Source: Providencia alcalifaciens
GTDB taxonomy: Bacteria > Pseudomonadota > Gammaproteobacteria > Enterobacterales > Enterobacteriaceae
DNA length: 64,000 bases
Direction: 5' to 3'
Assembly: GCA_025961275.1 (NCBI GenBank)
Contig: JAOQNJ010000001.1
Span: forward strand, 2,625,353 to 2,689,352
The position numbers and the translations under genes are program-made. How positions within the stretch are numbered: the first letter of the stretch is position 1; every line of letters starts with the position of its first letter. Shown here one piece after another: positions 10,543 through 20,301 of this stretch. Under the pieces are notes generated by a model that saw nothing but the letters and a program-made list of their open reading frames with translations, was not told where the DNA came from and did no database searches.

Positions 10543-11952
10543 TTATTCGTCGTCATATGCAGGCCCTGCATAATTGTCAAAACGAGACCATTGGCCATTA
10601 AACGTCAAGCGAACCGAACCGATCGGCCCGTTACGTTGTTTACCCAGAATGATTTCAGCAACTCCTTTCAAGTCACTGTTTTCGTGGTAGACCTCATCAC
10701 GATAGATAAACATGATCAGGTCAGCATCCTGCTCGATAGAACCAGATTCACGCAAATCGGAGTTAACCGGACGTTTATCCGCACGTTGCTCAAGACTACG
10801 ATTAAGCTGAGATAATGCGACCACTGGAACATTCAGCTCTTTGGCTAATGCCTTAAGTGAACGTGAAATTTCTGCGATTTCTAAAGTACGATTATCGGAG
10901 AGCGAAGGTACTCGCATCAGTTGCAAGTAGTCAATCATGATAAGGCTTAAGCCTCCGTGTTCACGATAAATGCGTCGCGCACGTGAGCGAACTTCTGTTG
11001 GCGTCAGTCCCGAAGAGTCATCGATATACATGTTGCGCTTTTCGGACAAGATCCCCATGGTACTGGAAATACGCGCCCAATCCTCGTCATCCAATTGGCC
11101 AGTACGAATTTTGGTTTGATCAACACGAGACAGTGATGCCAACATACGCATCATGATCTGGTTACCGGGCATCTCCAAACTAAAAATGAGTACCGGTTTC
11201 TCTTCCGTCATCGCCGCATTTTCGCACAAGTTCATCGCAAATGTAGTTTTACCCATGGATGGACGTGCAGCAACAATAATCAAGTCAGATCCTTGCAGAC
11301 CTGCTGTTTTCTTATCAAGATCTTGATAACCGGTCGATACACCCGTTACACCATCATGGGGCTGCTGATAGAGTTTTTCGATTTTTTCGATAGTTTCAGC
11401 CAAAATAGCTTCAATATCTTTTGGGCCTTCATCTTTATTAGCCCTCGATTCCGCAATTTGGAATACCTTGCTTTCAGCAAAATCGAGTAAATCTTCACTG
11501 CTACGACCTTGTGGATCATATCCCGCATCGGCGATATCATTTGCGACCGAAATCATGTCACGGACAACAGCACGTTCGCGGACAATGTCTGCATAAGCAT
11601 TAATATTTGCAGCACTTGGTGTATTTTTTGATAATTCAGCGAGATAAGCAAAGCCGCCAACCCCATCGAGTTCCCCTTGCTGTTCTAAGGACTCCGACAA
11701 GGTGATGAGATCGATAGGTTTACTTTTTTCGAGCAGCGTTTGCATTTGCCCAAAAATAGTGCGATGTGGACGGCTATAAAAGTCAGCAAGAGTCACACGC
11801 TCGGAAACGGTATCCCAACGATCGTTATCCAGCATCAACCCTCCCAGTACAGACTGCTCCGCTTCGATAGAGTGCGGTGGAAGTTTTAAGCCTTCCATCT
11901 GGTGATCGCGCGGGGGACTGTTTTTGATATCTGAAGGGTATTTTTTCGCCAT
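10543..11952 (-). CDS. dnaB: Replicative DNA helicase DnaB
   Basis: The 469-aa protein (E. coli DnaB 471 aa) has an N-terminal domain that contacts primase (residues 20-170) and a RecA-like C-terminal domain. Walker A is ARPSMGKTT (about 228-236), Walker B is LIMIDYLQLM, and the arginine finger region LRESGSIEQDAD is intact. No intein is present. I take the ATG at 11952 (MAKKYPSD), which gives the family length. An upstream in-frame ATG at 11973 adds seven residues and cannot be excluded. The hexameric helicase unwinds DNA at the replication fork. It is followed by alr. Confidence 0.96.
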   Translation of the reverse strand: MAKKYPSDIKNSPPRDHQMEGLKLPPHSIEAEQSVLGGLMLDNDRWDTVSERVTLADFYSRPHRTIFGQMQTLLEKSKPIDLITLSESLEQQGELDGVGGFAYLAELSKNTPSAANINAYADIVRERAVVRDMISVANDIADAGYDPQGRSSEDLLDFAESKVFQIAESRANKDEGPKDIEAILAETIEKIEKLYQQPHDGVTGVSTGYQDLDKKTAGLQGSDLIIVAARPSMGKTTFAMNLCENAAMTEEKPVLIFSLEMPGNQIMMRMLASLSRVDQTKIRTGQLDDEDWARISSTMGILSEKRNMYIDDSSGLTPTEVRSRARRIYREHGGLSLIMIDYLQLMRVPSLSDNRTLEIAEISRSLKALAKELNVPVVALSQLNRSLEQRADKRPVNSDLRESGSIEQDADLIMFIYRDEVYHENSDLKGVAEIILGKQRNGPIGSVRLTFNGQWSRFDNYAGPAYDDE

Positions 11953-12163
11953 ACTTTTGTTATCCACATCCATTATTAACTAGCGCATTAGTATACGCCA
12001 AACTTGTGCTTGAGGGGGGCTTTCTTTAGTATTTTCACAATCGAATTCTTTAATCCAATATTGTCTCAGTGCACAAACCGATAATTCATCTTATCAAACC
12101 ATAGCGTTATTATTGAGTGGTTGATATTGTAAATAAAACTGGTTATTTCTATTGGAGAATATC

Positions 12164-13147
12164 ATGGTAAAACGTATTGAATTTGCAACACATGGTGGCC
12201 CTGAAGTTCTGAGTTATACTGATTTTGATTTAAAACACCCTGCTGATAACGAAATTCAAATAGAAAATCATGCAATAGGGATCAACTATATTGATACCTA
12301 TGTCCGCAGTGGATTATATCCAGTCGCAAGTTTGCCTTCAGGTCTTGGAACTGAAGCGGCGGGGATTGTGGTAAAAACAGGTTCTAAAGTCACAGGTTTC
12401 CGTCCGGGTGATCGTGTGATGTATGCGCAAGGCCCTCTAGGTGCCTATAGTGAGGTGCATAATGTGCCTGAACATGCCGTTGCTCATCTTCCTGAAGGCG
12501 TTAGCTTTAAGCAAGCTGCCGCAAGTGGCCTCAAAGGGATGACCGTTTATTATCTATTGAATCAAACCTATCAAATTAAACGTGACGAGGTGTTTTTATT
12601 TCATGCCGCTGCAGGCGGTGTTGGCCTGATTGCTTGCCAATGGGCAAAAGCACTTGGCGCAAAAATGATTGGTACCGTAGGTAGTGCTGAAAAAGCACAA
12701 CGCGCAAAAGCGGCTGGCGCATGGGAAACGATCAATTACCAAACCGAAGATATTGCAGAATGTGTTAAAGAAATAACCCAAGGCGAAAAAGTCAACGTCG
12801 TTTACGATTCAGTGGGGGCATCTACGTGGATTGCGTCACTGGACTCCTTGAAACGCCGTGGCCTGATGGTCAGCTTTGGTAATGCATCAGGTCCTGTAAC
12901 TGGCGTTAATTTGGGTATTTTAAACCAAAAAGGCGGCCTGTATGTTACGCGTCCATCATTAGGTGGTTACGTGACTAACCGAGCTGAGCTCGATCAAGCA
13001 AGCAAAGTGCTGTTTGATATGATCTTAAGTGGTAAAGTGAATGTGGATGTGCCAGAAGAACAAGTTTTTGCATTGGAAGATGCACAAAAGGCTCATACCA
13101 CGTTAGAACAACGAAAAACCCAAGGTTCTAGCCTGCTTATCCCGTGA
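12164..13147 (+). CDS. qorA: NADPH:quinone oxidoreductase QorA
   Basis: The 327-aa zinc-independent MDR protein has the same length as E. coli QorA. It shows the GroES-like N-terminal domain and a Rossmann domain with AAAGGVGLIACQWAKALGA (about residue 148). It reduces quinones with NADPH in the cytoplasm. ATG 12164 has GGAG 7 nt upstream. It is divergent from dnaB, as in E. coli. Confidence 0.95.
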   Translation: MVKRIEFATHGGPEVLSYTDFDLKHPADNEIQIENHAIGINYIDTYVRSGLYPVASLPSGLGTEAAGIVVKTGSKVTGFRPGDRVMYAQGPLGAYSEVHNVPEHAVAHLPEGVSFKQAAASGLKGMTVYYLLNQTYQIKRDEVFLFHAAAGGVGLIACQWAKALGAKMIGTVGSAEKAQRAKAAGAWETINYQTEDIAECVKEITQGEKVNVVYDSVGASTWIASLDSLKRRGLMVSFGNASGPVTGVNLGILNQKGGLYVTRPSLGGYVTNRAELDQASKVLFDMILSGKVNVDVPEEQVFALEDAQKAHTTLEQRKTQGSSLLIP

Positions 13148-13157
13148 TATTAGCTTT

Positions 13158-13178
13158 GGCGCCAAATGATTTGGCGCC
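13158..13178. terminator. Stem-loop between qorA and dusA
   Basis: A perfect inverted repeat GGCGCCAAAT / ATTTGGCGCC lies between the convergent qorA and dusA ends. There is no T-run, so termination is plausible rather than certain. Confidence 0.45.
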
Positions 13179-13186
13179 TCAATACC

Positions 13187-14215
13187 TTATTCGCCTCGTT
13201 CTACCAACGCAAGAGCTTGCTCTACAACGGCGAGATCTGCACCTTTTTTATGCGCATTCTCACTCAAGTAACGTCTCCACTGGCGAGCACCGGGTATCCC
13301 TTGAAAAATGCCTAACATATGGCGAGTAATATGGCCAAGGTATGCACCTTGTGACAGCTCATTTTCGATATATGGGAACATTTGGCGAACAGCATCGAAC
13401 GTATTTACCACAGATGATTGGCTATCAAATAGTTGATTATCAACTTCCGCTAAAATCGATGGATTTTGATAAGCTTCACGCCCCACCATAACGCCATCGA
13501 GATGACGTAGATGTTCTTTCGCTTCTTCGAGTGTTTTTACGCCACCATTAATCGCCATGGTCAGATGCGAAAAATCACGTTTAAGTTGATAAACTCTTGG
13601 GTAATCTAATGGTGGGATTTCACGGTTTTCTTTTGGGCTTAGACCCGATAACCACGCCTTGCGAGCATGGATGATAAACATTTCACAGCCACCTTGCGTT
13701 GAAACTTTATCAATAAAATCACAGAGAAATTCGTAACTATCTTGCTCATCGATACCAATGCGTGTTTTCACCGTGACAGGGATCGACACCACGTCCTGCA
13801 TAGCTTTAATACAATCTGCAACTAGCTGCGCATCCCCCATCAAACAAGCACCAAAACGACCATTTTGCACACGATCAGACGGACAACCCACATTAAGGTT
13901 AATTTCATTATAGCCGCGCGCTTCTGCTAGCTTAGCACACTGCGCCAGTGCAGCAGGGTCACTCCCACCTAATTGCAATGCAACAGGTTGCTCTTCTTCA
14001 CTGAAAGCAAGGTAGTCACCTTTGCCATAAATGATGGCACCAGTGGTCACCATCTCGGTATACAGCAAGGTATTTTTGCTCAAGACGCGATGAAAGTAAC
14101 GACAATGGCGATCGGTCCAATCGAGCATCGGCGCAACGGAGAAACGATTGAGGTTGTGATAACCTTGTAATGGCGTATTTTCAGTGATTTTTGAATCTGA
14201 TGTATTTTGAGGCAT
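13187..14215 (-). CDS. dusA: tRNA-dihydrouridine(20/20a) synthase DusA
   Basis: The 342-aa FMN TIM-barrel protein has [16 protein letters not shown] near residue 25. The catalytic cysteine is in [10 protein letters not shown] (about residue 115), and phosphate-binding residues are in INGGV and GREAYQNP. It reduces uridines 20 and 20a of tRNA D-loops. Length and motifs match E. coli DusA. dusA genes are frequent phage integration targets, but here the 5' end is intact and no integrase or att duplication is visible. Confidence 0.96.
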   Translation of the reverse strand: MPQNTSDSKITENTPLQGYHNLNRFSVAPMLDWTDRHCRYFHRVLSKNTLLYTEMVTTGAIIYGKGDYLAFSEEEQPVALQLGGSDPAALAQCAKLAEARGYNEINLNVGCPSDRVQNGRFGACLMGDAQLVADCIKAMQDVVSIPVTVKTRIGIDEQDSYEFLCDFIDKVSTQGGCEMFIIHARKAWLSGLSPKENREIPPLDYPRVYQLKRDFSHLTMAINGGVKTLEEAKEHLRHLDGVMVGREAYQNPSILAEVDNQLFDSQSSVVNTFDAVRQMFPYIENELSQGAYLGHITRHMLGIFQGIPGARQWRRYLSENAHKKGADLAVVEQALALVERGE

Positions 14216-14341
14216 GTTGGTCTTTTGGGTTTATATCGATTGTTCAGCCCCAAACTGCAAGGAGCCAAGTAAAGAAAGCAAATTCAGCCGAGCATTGTAG
14301 CATAGAGTATGAACAGCGCGACTATTTCACGAGTGCGCTAT

Positions 14342-14743
14342 TTAATCATATTCAAAAAGATGCAAAACCACTTGGCTGCCATCACAGAGTGAAACCAGCG
14401 AATCCTCAAGTATTTTCAATTTATTACTGGCTCTCATCGAAGGATCAAAATTAACCTGAAAAAATTCGCTACCGTAATGTTCGATAAACTCGGGTTTAAT
14501 TTGCAGTTGAAGATCATTCTCTGTCAGAGCAATCGCAATAATTGCCCCGATGATTTCATAATCCGAATCTGGTGTTGATAAGCCAATTCCATCATCAGCA
14601 GAAATATTATCTTCTTCATCGAGTCTCGTGATAATAATAAAGTTATCAGGTTCAACTGGATCATCGGCTAGTGCGATCGTCAGTACGTCATTTTCGGTAA
14701 AGTACTCAATAGTATTCGCAGTAAAACGATAAATTTCTTTCAT
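14342..14743 (-). CDS. Small acidic protein, possible Imm10-family immunity protein
   Basis: The 133-aa acidic protein is soluble, with no signal peptide or membrane segment. The stretch LTIALADDPVEPDNFIII near residues 20-38 resembles the conserved ALADD.xxP.NYLI core of Imm10 immunity proteins. The following EDN...DDGIGL and YEIIGAIIAIAL segments fit the same fold. No toxin gene lies beside it: it stands alone between dusA and a nucleoside hydrolase, and its ribosome binding site is weak. If the family call is right, this is an orphan immunity gene that could protect against a toxin of a rival strain. A profile search against the Imm10 family would settle it. Confidence 0.45.
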   Translation of the reverse strand: MKEIYRFTANTIEYFTENDVLTIALADDPVEPDNFIIITRLDEEDNISADDGIGLSTPDSDYEIIGAIIAIALTENDLQLQIKPEFIEHYGSEFFQVNFDPSMRASNKLKILEDSLVSLCDGSQVVLHLFEYD

Positions 14744-14860
14744 TGTAATGAGTTAACCTTTAATTATTTTGAGCTAAGTCAGAGTTCATTTGCGTCTTTC
14801 TTTGCTGATTGGCTTTATTTCTTTTATAACAAATGTCAGGTTTCTATCATCGATAACCTC

Positions 14861-14895
14861 CCTAGTTCAAGCTACCACGGGTAATTTGAACTAGG
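14861..14895. repeat. 10-bp inverted repeat downstream of the nucleoside hydrolase
   Basis: CCTAGTTCAA and TTGAACTAGG are separated by 15 nt and lie just after the nucleoside hydrolase stop. No T-run follows on either strand, so its role is uncertain. Confidence 0.45.
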
Positions 14896-14904
14896 CCGTG
14901 AATA

Positions 14905-15840
14905 TCAGCCGATATTCTTTAATGCACCAACCACCAGCTGCCAGAATTTATCATGATCTAGCTTCACTGCGACTTGTGTATGACAATCGTCAGGTGCGGG
15001 ATAGCGGAAATCAGCCACCGTCATCCCAAGCGTCAACGTGCCTGCTAGCTCAATATCAACAGGAACGCGCTGTATTGTCATCACCGTTGGGTCAATCACA
15101 TAGGCCACTGCACAAGGATCATGCACGGGTGGCGCATCAAATCCCTGCGCCTGTTTGTATGTTTTGCCAAAGAAATCCAATAGTTCAACCACAAATTGCG
15201 AGCAAGATGTTCCCACTTCGCTAATTTTCGCAATCACATCAGCTGTAGCAAGGGCTTGATGGGTTAAATCTAATCCCACCATTGTTACTGGCCATTTTTC
15301 ATTGAAGACAATATGTGCGGCTTCTGGGTCGATTTTAATGTTAAATTCAGCGACTGGGCTCCAGTTACCCACGTGATAGCCGCCCCCCATCAACACCACT
15401 TCTTTCACACGCTCGACAATTCGGGGCTCTAATCTTGCTGCCAGTGCGATATTCGTCAGTGCGCCTGTTGGCACCAGCGTGATCGTTTTCGGAGGGTGTA
15501 ACATGATCAGTTTGATGATCAATTCAACTGCATGGCAGTTCTCAAGCTTCAACGACGGTTCGGGTAATTCGGGACCATCAAGCCCAGAGTCACCGTGAAT
15601 ATCCGGTGCAACTTCAATTTCACGTACCAATGGGCGAGCCGAACCCGCAGCAAAAGGGATCCCGCGAATATTTGCCATTTCGGCAACGGCTAGCGCATTA
15701 TGCGTGACTTTTTCGAGAGTTTGGTTGCCCGCCACCGTGGTGACAGCCAGTAAATCAATTTCAGGATTACCATAAGCTAACAGCAGTGCGATCGCATCAT
15801 CATGGCCAGGATCACAATCGAGGATAATCTTCTTTGCCAT
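14905..15840 (-). CDS. Ribonucleoside hydrolase (IUNH family, pyrimidine-type)
   Basis: The 311-aa protein has the calcium-binding signature DCDPGHDDAIA near residue 8, the IHGDSGLDGP loop (about 80-90) and the second metal ligand in VHDP (about 240). E. coli RihA is also 311 aa and shares AEFNI.xDPEAA and GLDLTH. The enzyme would split ribonucleosides, probably uridine or cytidine by similarity to RihA/RihB, into base and ribose in the cytoplasm. It stands alone; no nucleoside transporter is next to it. The start has AAGG about 10 nt upstream. Substrate preference is inferred only. Confidence 0.88.
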   Translation of the reverse strand: MAKKIILDCDPGHDDAIALLLAYGNPEIDLLAVTTVAGNQTLEKVTHNALAVAEMANIRGIPFAAGSARPLVREIEVAPDIHGDSGLDGPELPEPSLKLENCHAVELIIKLIMLHPPKTITLVPTGALTNIALAARLEPRIVERVKEVVLMGGGYHVGNWSPVAEFNIKIDPEAAHIVFNEKWPVTMVGLDLTHQALATADVIAKISEVGTSCSQFVVELLDFFGKTYKQAQGFDAPPVHDPCAVAYVIDPTVMTIQRVPVDIELAGTLTLGMTVADFRYPAPDDCHTQVAVKLDHDKFWQLVVGALKNIG

Positions 15841-15865
15841 ATACCTTACCTTGTAAAGTTAAAAC

Positions 15866-15890
15866 GGGATCTGTTTATTAGACAGATCCC
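15866..15890 (-). terminator. Terminator of the ornithine decarboxylase gene
   Basis: A 9-bp perfect stem GGGATCTGT / ACAGATCCC with a 7-nt loop is followed on the minus strand by GTTTT. It lies 57 bp past the decarboxylase stop and just before the nucleoside hydrolase start. Confidence 0.8.
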
Positions 15891-15946
15891 AATTTAACTA
15901 GCGATCAAAGATGAAATCTATGACTGCAATCCTAAACAGCAAAATA

Positions 15947-18106
15947 TTATTTCAAAACATGCGCATAGACACGTTTTTCGCCATCTTCTGTTTTCGGGAT
16001 ATAAACGCCTTGTAGCTCCGGTGCAAAACCGGGTAGCAAGTTAATACCGGCTTCCAATGCTTGGAAATAACGTAAAACGGGCCCTTCCCAGACTTCTCCC
16101 GGGACCACACACAACACACCCGGTGGATAAGGCAGTGCGCCTTCAGCTGCAACACGCCCTTCTAGCTCAGCTAGCGGCAGCAGCTCCACATTGCCACGAA
16201 TAAACTCAAGGTGAGCTTGTTGTGGATTCATTTTCACTGTTGGGAAATGCTGTTTACGGAACATCTCTTTTTGCAATTGCTTGATATTGTACTGTACGCT
16301 CAGTTGATGCATCTCTTGGCATAAACGACGTAAAGTATAGCCTTGATAATGTTCTTGATAACGCTGATAGACCGATGGTAGAACATCTTCCAGTAACGCA
16401 TCTTCATCCAGTAATTGCTCAAAACGAACCAGATGCATCACCAATAAATCGAGTTTTTCTTTGGTTTCCGCAGGGGTCAGCAAAAACAAAATCGAGTTTA
16501 AATCACATTTTTCGGGGATCACGCCATGTTCACGCAAGAAATGCGCCAAAATAGTGGCAGGAACACCAAAAGATTCATATTCGCCGCTTTCAACATCAAT
16601 GCCCGGCGTAGTCAGCATTAATTTGCAAGGATCGACAAAGTATTGATTCTCGGCATTACCATCGAAAGCATGCCAGCGCTCGTTCGGAATAAAGTTAAAG
16701 AAGCGTTGGTCAGAAGCAATTTGCTCTGTTGGGTGCTGCTGCCATGGTCTGCCATCCACCAATTCAGGAATAAACGGTCTGAAATAGTGGCAGTGATCCA
16801 TAATTGATTTTCTGACTTCGATACCGAGTTTAACGCACTCCATCCACATCATTTCACCCGCTTCACCTTGATGCATGCGGGCATTCACATCCAGTGAAGC
16901 AAACAGCGGATAAAACGGGCTCGTGGATGCATGCATCATAAATGCGTTATTCAGTTTCTTATGGGAAACAAAGCGCGCTTGCCCTTTCACATGGTTATCT
17001 TTTTTGTGAATTTGCGATGCTTGTGAGAAACCGGCGAGCTGTTTATGAACGGATTGGGTCACCATAATACCGGGGTCATTCTCATTCAGTTCAAGCAATA
17101 ATGGCGAGCACTGGCGCATCATTGGAATAAACTGTTCATAGCCAACCCATGCTGAATCAAACAAAATGTATTCACACAGATGACCAATTTTATCAACGAC
17201 CTGTCTTGCGTTATAGACAGTGCCATCATAGGTTCCTAATTGAATAACCGCTAAACGAAACGGACGCTGAGCCGTATTTTTTTCAGGCATCACTTCATTG
17301 ATCAGCTTACGCAGGTAATCTTCTTCAAAACAATGGGCATCAATCCCCCCAATGAAACCATACGGGTTACGTACGGTTTCAAGGTAAATCGGTGTTGCAC
17401 CCGCTTGGATCAACGCGCCATGGTGATTTGATTTATGATTATTACGGTCGAATAACACCAAATCACCCGGAGTTAACAGCGCATTAAGCACCACTTTATT
17501 GGACGAGGAAGTTCCATTAAGTACAAAATAGGTTTTATCGGCATTGAACACTTTAGCCGCAAATTTTTGCGCCTCTTTTGCCGCACCTTCATGGATCAGT
17601 AAATCCCCCATTGCCACATCGGCATTACATAAATCCGTACGGAATAGGTTCTCACCGTAAAATTGATAGAATTGTTCTCCCGTCGGATGACGACGGAAAA
17701 ATTGTCCACCTTGATGACCGGGGCAAGCAAAAGTGACATTATGACCCGCAGCATAATCCATCATTCGAGCAAAAAATGGTGGTAATAACTGTTCAAGATA
17801 GAGATTAGCCGCATCAAGTAATTGACGACTATTTTCAGTGCGCTCGGCTGGCGCAGGTGGCAATATTCCGGTCAGATAAGGCGGAGTTTGAGCATCACTA
17901 GGCAGCTGTTTATCACTGATGATAAATAGCGGAATACTGAGCTTGCTATCTGCAACCCTTTTCCACAACCCTTGGTTGGCATCCTGTTCGGATAACACAA
18001 CGGCAGCAATATTGTTTAACTGTGCATCGCGAATATCTACCCACTGGAATTCTCCAGAAAAATAGACAGCGACCCCCTGGCTACATGCCACATTGATTTT
18101 TTTCAT
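15947..18106 (-). CDS. speF: Ornithine decarboxylase (SpeF-type)
   Basis: The 719-aa protein has the bacterial Orn/Lys/Arg decarboxylase layout. It has an N-terminal flavodoxin-like wing, a PLP core with the lysine in TQSVHKQLAG (about residue 350), and the C-terminal domain with ALPYPPGVLC. It makes putrescine from ornithine. Segments such as GHQGGQFFRRHP and NGTSSSNKVV are closer to inducible SpeF than to SpeC of E. coli. The antiporter gene potE, usually linked to speF, is absent here, so the biosynthetic role cannot be excluded. I start at ATG 18106 (MKKINVACSQG), which matches the family N-terminus. An upstream TTG at 18148 is less likely. Confidence 0.9.
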   Translation of the reverse strand: MKKINVACSQGVAVYFSGEFQWVDIRDAQLNNIAAVVLSEQDANQGLWKRVADSKLSIPLFIISDKQLPSDAQTPPYLTGILPPAPAERTENSRQLLDAANLYLEQLLPPFFARMMDYAAGHNVTFACPGHQGGQFFRRHPTGEQFYQFYGENLFRTDLCNADVAMGDLLIHEGAAKEAQKFAAKVFNADKTYFVLNGTSSSNKVVLNALLTPGDLVLFDRNNHKSNHHGALIQAGATPIYLETVRNPYGFIGGIDAHCFEEDYLRKLINEVMPEKNTAQRPFRLAVIQLGTYDGTVYNARQVVDKIGHLCEYILFDSAWVGYEQFIPMMRQCSPLLLELNENDPGIMVTQSVHKQLAGFSQASQIHKKDNHVKGQARFVSHKKLNNAFMMHASTSPFYPLFASLDVNARMHQGEAGEMMWMECVKLGIEVRKSIMDHCHYFRPFIPELVDGRPWQQHPTEQIASDQRFFNFIPNERWHAFDGNAENQYFVDPCKLMLTTPGIDVESGEYESFGVPATILAHFLREHGVIPEKCDLNSILFLLTPAETKEKLDLLVMHLVRFEQLLDEDALLEDVLPSVYQRYQEHYQGYTLRRLCQEMHQLSVQYNIKQLQKEMFRKQHFPTVKMNPQQAHLEFIRGNVELLPLAELEGRVAAEGALPYPPGVLCVVPGEVWEGPVLRYFQALEAGINLLPGFAPELQGVYIPKTEDGEKRVYAHVLK

Positions 18107-18317
18107 AGTAGGCTGGCTCTTAGTTAGCTGAGGAAAAGAGGCCGACAATATACTTGATAGATAATGAGATTGGAATTGTTAGCGGGCGCGGAAATAATTA
18201 TCAAGATTGCTAAGCAGATAATTTTTTATAACCTGCTGGTTATTAGCATAAAAATATTATTCGATTTTTTTTGGCAGAGAGCATTAAACAGGTTCAACAC
18301 TGCATTTTTCAAATCAA

Positions 18318-18355
18318 CCGACTAATACTCAGAATTTTAGTAGAATATTAGTCGG
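18318..18355. terminator. Stem-loop downstream of ynaI
   Basis: A 10-bp perfect stem CCGACTAATA / TATTAGTCGG with an 18-nt loop lies 22 bp past the ynaI stop. It lacks a T-run, so termination is only plausible. Confidence 0.45.
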
Positions 18356-18377
18356 TCAATGTATCCAGAATGGGACG

Positions 18378-19403
18378 TTAGTTGTTTTTTTCCATAAACA
18401 AAGTTTGCGTTGGATACGCGAAGTCCGCACCATGGCGTTTAACTATCTCAATGATCTTCAAATAAATCTCCTGCTGAGCTGCCAACCATTCTGCCCAGAC
18501 TGTCGTTTTCGTGAAGCAATAGACCATAATATTGAGCGATGAATCAGCAAATGCATCAAAATAAACCAGTAACGTTTGCCCAGTATCAATATTCTCATCT
18601 TGCTGCAACATAGTACGGATTTCGTTGACAATATCACTGATCTTGTCGGCATCTTCATAGCGTAAACCCAATTCAGTTTTAATTCGGCGATTGGTCATAC
18701 GACCGGGGTTTTCTACGCTAATCGATGAAAACAGTGAGTTTGGTATATATAAAGGGCGATGGTCAAAGGTGATGATTTTGGTAATTCGCCAACCAATCTC
18801 CACGACTGTTCCTTCAATATTTTTATCCGGAGAACTTACCCAATCACCAATATTAAAAGGTCGATCAAAATAGAGCATGACACCCGAGAAAAAGTTACTC
18901 AGAATATCTTTACCTGCCATGCCGATAGCAATACCGCCAATACCACCAAAGGTCATTAATCCCGATAAACTCATACCAAAATGTTCACCGAATAACAAAA
19001 TAATCACCACAAAGATGGTGATTTTAAATATCCGAGCAATGATACGTGCTGATGTTGGGTCACTACCTTTTTTAATCTGTTTTCTCTCTAATCGATCCGC
19101 GAGTTGAAATAATTTTCGCATCAAGATCAACGCAATTAAGGCGATCGTAACGAAGTTAATCAATGGGGTCGAAATAAAAGTCAGATCAAAATCAGTTGCT
19201 GCCATATCCACATATTGCGCCGCGACAATCACAACACTACAGAGAACAGCCGTCTGAATAATATGAAAAAAAATACTCTGGTGCTTTTGCTTATGTTTGT
19301 GTTTATGTCTTTTACTGAGTATCTCAAAAATAACCAATGCAACGAGGCATGCTGCAATGATCGTAATACCGATCGCATATTTCTCAAGTAATGTATCAAC
19401 CAT
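18378..19403 (-). CDS. ynaI: Small-conductance mechanosensitive channel, YnaI type
   Basis: The 341-aa inner-membrane protein has about five hydrophobic segments. Segment 5 (about residues 150-185, [20 protein letters not shown]) is the pore-lining MscS helix. The MscS beta domain ([18 protein letters not shown]) and C-terminal alpha/beta domain follow. E. coli YnaI (343 aa) is very similar, including [15 protein letters not shown] and the tail [10 protein letters not shown]. It opens under membrane tension to release solutes during hypo-osmotic shock. A His/Lys-rich loop ([10 protein letters not shown], about residues 32-41) follows helix 1. GGAGAG precedes the start. Confidence 0.93.
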   Translation of the reverse strand: MVDTLLEKYAIGITIIAACLVALVIFEILSKRHKHKHKQKHQSIFFHIIQTAVLCSVVIVAAQYVDMAATDFDLTFISTPLINFVTIALIALILMRKLFQLADRLERKQIKKGSDPTSARIIARIFKITIFVVIILLFGEHFGMSLSGLMTFGGIGGIAIGMAGKDILSNFFSGVMLYFDRPFNIGDWVSSPDKNIEGTVVEIGWRITKIITFDHRPLYIPNSLFSSISVENPGRMTNRRIKTELGLRYEDADKISDIVNEIRTMLQQDENIDTGQTLLVYFDAFADSSLNIMVYCFTKTTVWAEWLAAQQEIYLKIIEIVKRHGADFAYPTQTLFMEKNN

Positions 19404-19596
19404 ATCTCTCCGCCCTAAACAGCCCTATTTTATTTTTCTTCACGAGTACTTTGTTTGTCTGCAACGCTATTTTCGGTAAACTCTTTCTCGATTCGCCGCG
19501 CTAGTTGGGAAAACATCCTTAAGATAACAATTTTGGCATTGATTTTCTCAATAATTATCAATTACTTTTTAGATCATCCAATATCGAGGAGTACTC

Positions 19597-19983
19597 ATGT
19601 TTATCCCAAAACCAAAAGAGATCGATAACGTCCTCGCGTTAACTCTGCAACGAAAATACCAATACTTTGTGGGTAAAGTGACTGATTGGGAAGAGGTTTG
19701 GACAATCTGTGATAATGGTAACCTAGTCACAGCTTGGGATAGTGGTCAGCGTCTCCTATTTCCAGTGTGGCCGGCTAAGGCTTATGCTGAGCGTAATCTG
19801 AATGGTGAATGGGCAAATTTCACACCAGAGCTGTTAACGCTTGAACACTTCATGGATGAGATGCTGCCTGATATGAATGAAGCCAACATTACCATTGCGA
19901 TTATGATCGATCCTGATTTCAGGCCAAACGTGATTATAGAGGCGAGACATCTGCTGCAAGATTTAATCGAAGAGTGTAAATAG
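19597..19983 (+). CDS. DUF2750 family protein
   Basis: The 128-aa soluble protein has the DUF2750 pattern: an N-terminal helix, then W...CDNG at residues 31-42, PVWPAKAYAE near 57-66, and W...TLEHFMDEMLP. The family is uncharacterised; small relatives occur as stand-alone genes in many gammaproteobacteria. GAGGAG lies 6 nt before the ATG. It is monocistronic. No function can be assigned. Confidence 0.75.
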   Translation: MFIPKPKEIDNVLALTLQRKYQYFVGKVTDWEEVWTICDNGNLVTAWDSGQRLLFPVWPAKAYAERNLNGEWANFTPELLTLEHFMDEMLPDMNEANITIAIMIDPDFRPNVIIEARHLLQDLIEECK

Positions 19984-20301
19984 TACGAGTAGCCAAAGAT
20001 TTGATAATAGATATCTGCAATATAAATTAATGATGATTCAATCATGTAATTTTTTGGTATTTCAACAAATCAGCAATCATGCGTGTTTGAAACACATTTT
20101 CTCTCAAATTGTTTCTTTTTCGTGACATGTCGCGCTCACAGAATTTTTCTATATTTCGATAATTCACATGTTTATGGAACATCTTTCAATTTAAAATGAC
20201 TATAGCCCACTGAAATGATTACCCCATGTTTAAATTACAAAAATAGGCAGCCAAATTGCTGCCTGTAAATTGCTGTGTGAGTCGATATTATAATAAAAAC
20301 T
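19984..20301. other. Intergenic region without a gene
   Basis: These 318 AT-rich bases between the convergent DUF2750 and deoX genes contain the deoX terminator. I see no other feature. Confidence 0.6.
20245..20264 (-). terminator. Terminator of the deoKPX operon
   Basis: A 7-bp stem AGGCAGC / GCTGCCT is followed on the minus strand by ATTTTTG. It lies 38 bp past the deoX stop. Confidence 0.8.

Noticed and set aside
13187-14215. Prophage or island integrated at dusA
   Set aside because: dusA is a common integration target, but it is intact here and no integrase or att repeat is seen.
18107-18148. TTG start 14 codons upstream of the ornithine decarboxylase ATG
   Set aside because: No ribosome binding site, and the extra residues have no match in SpeC or SpeF.
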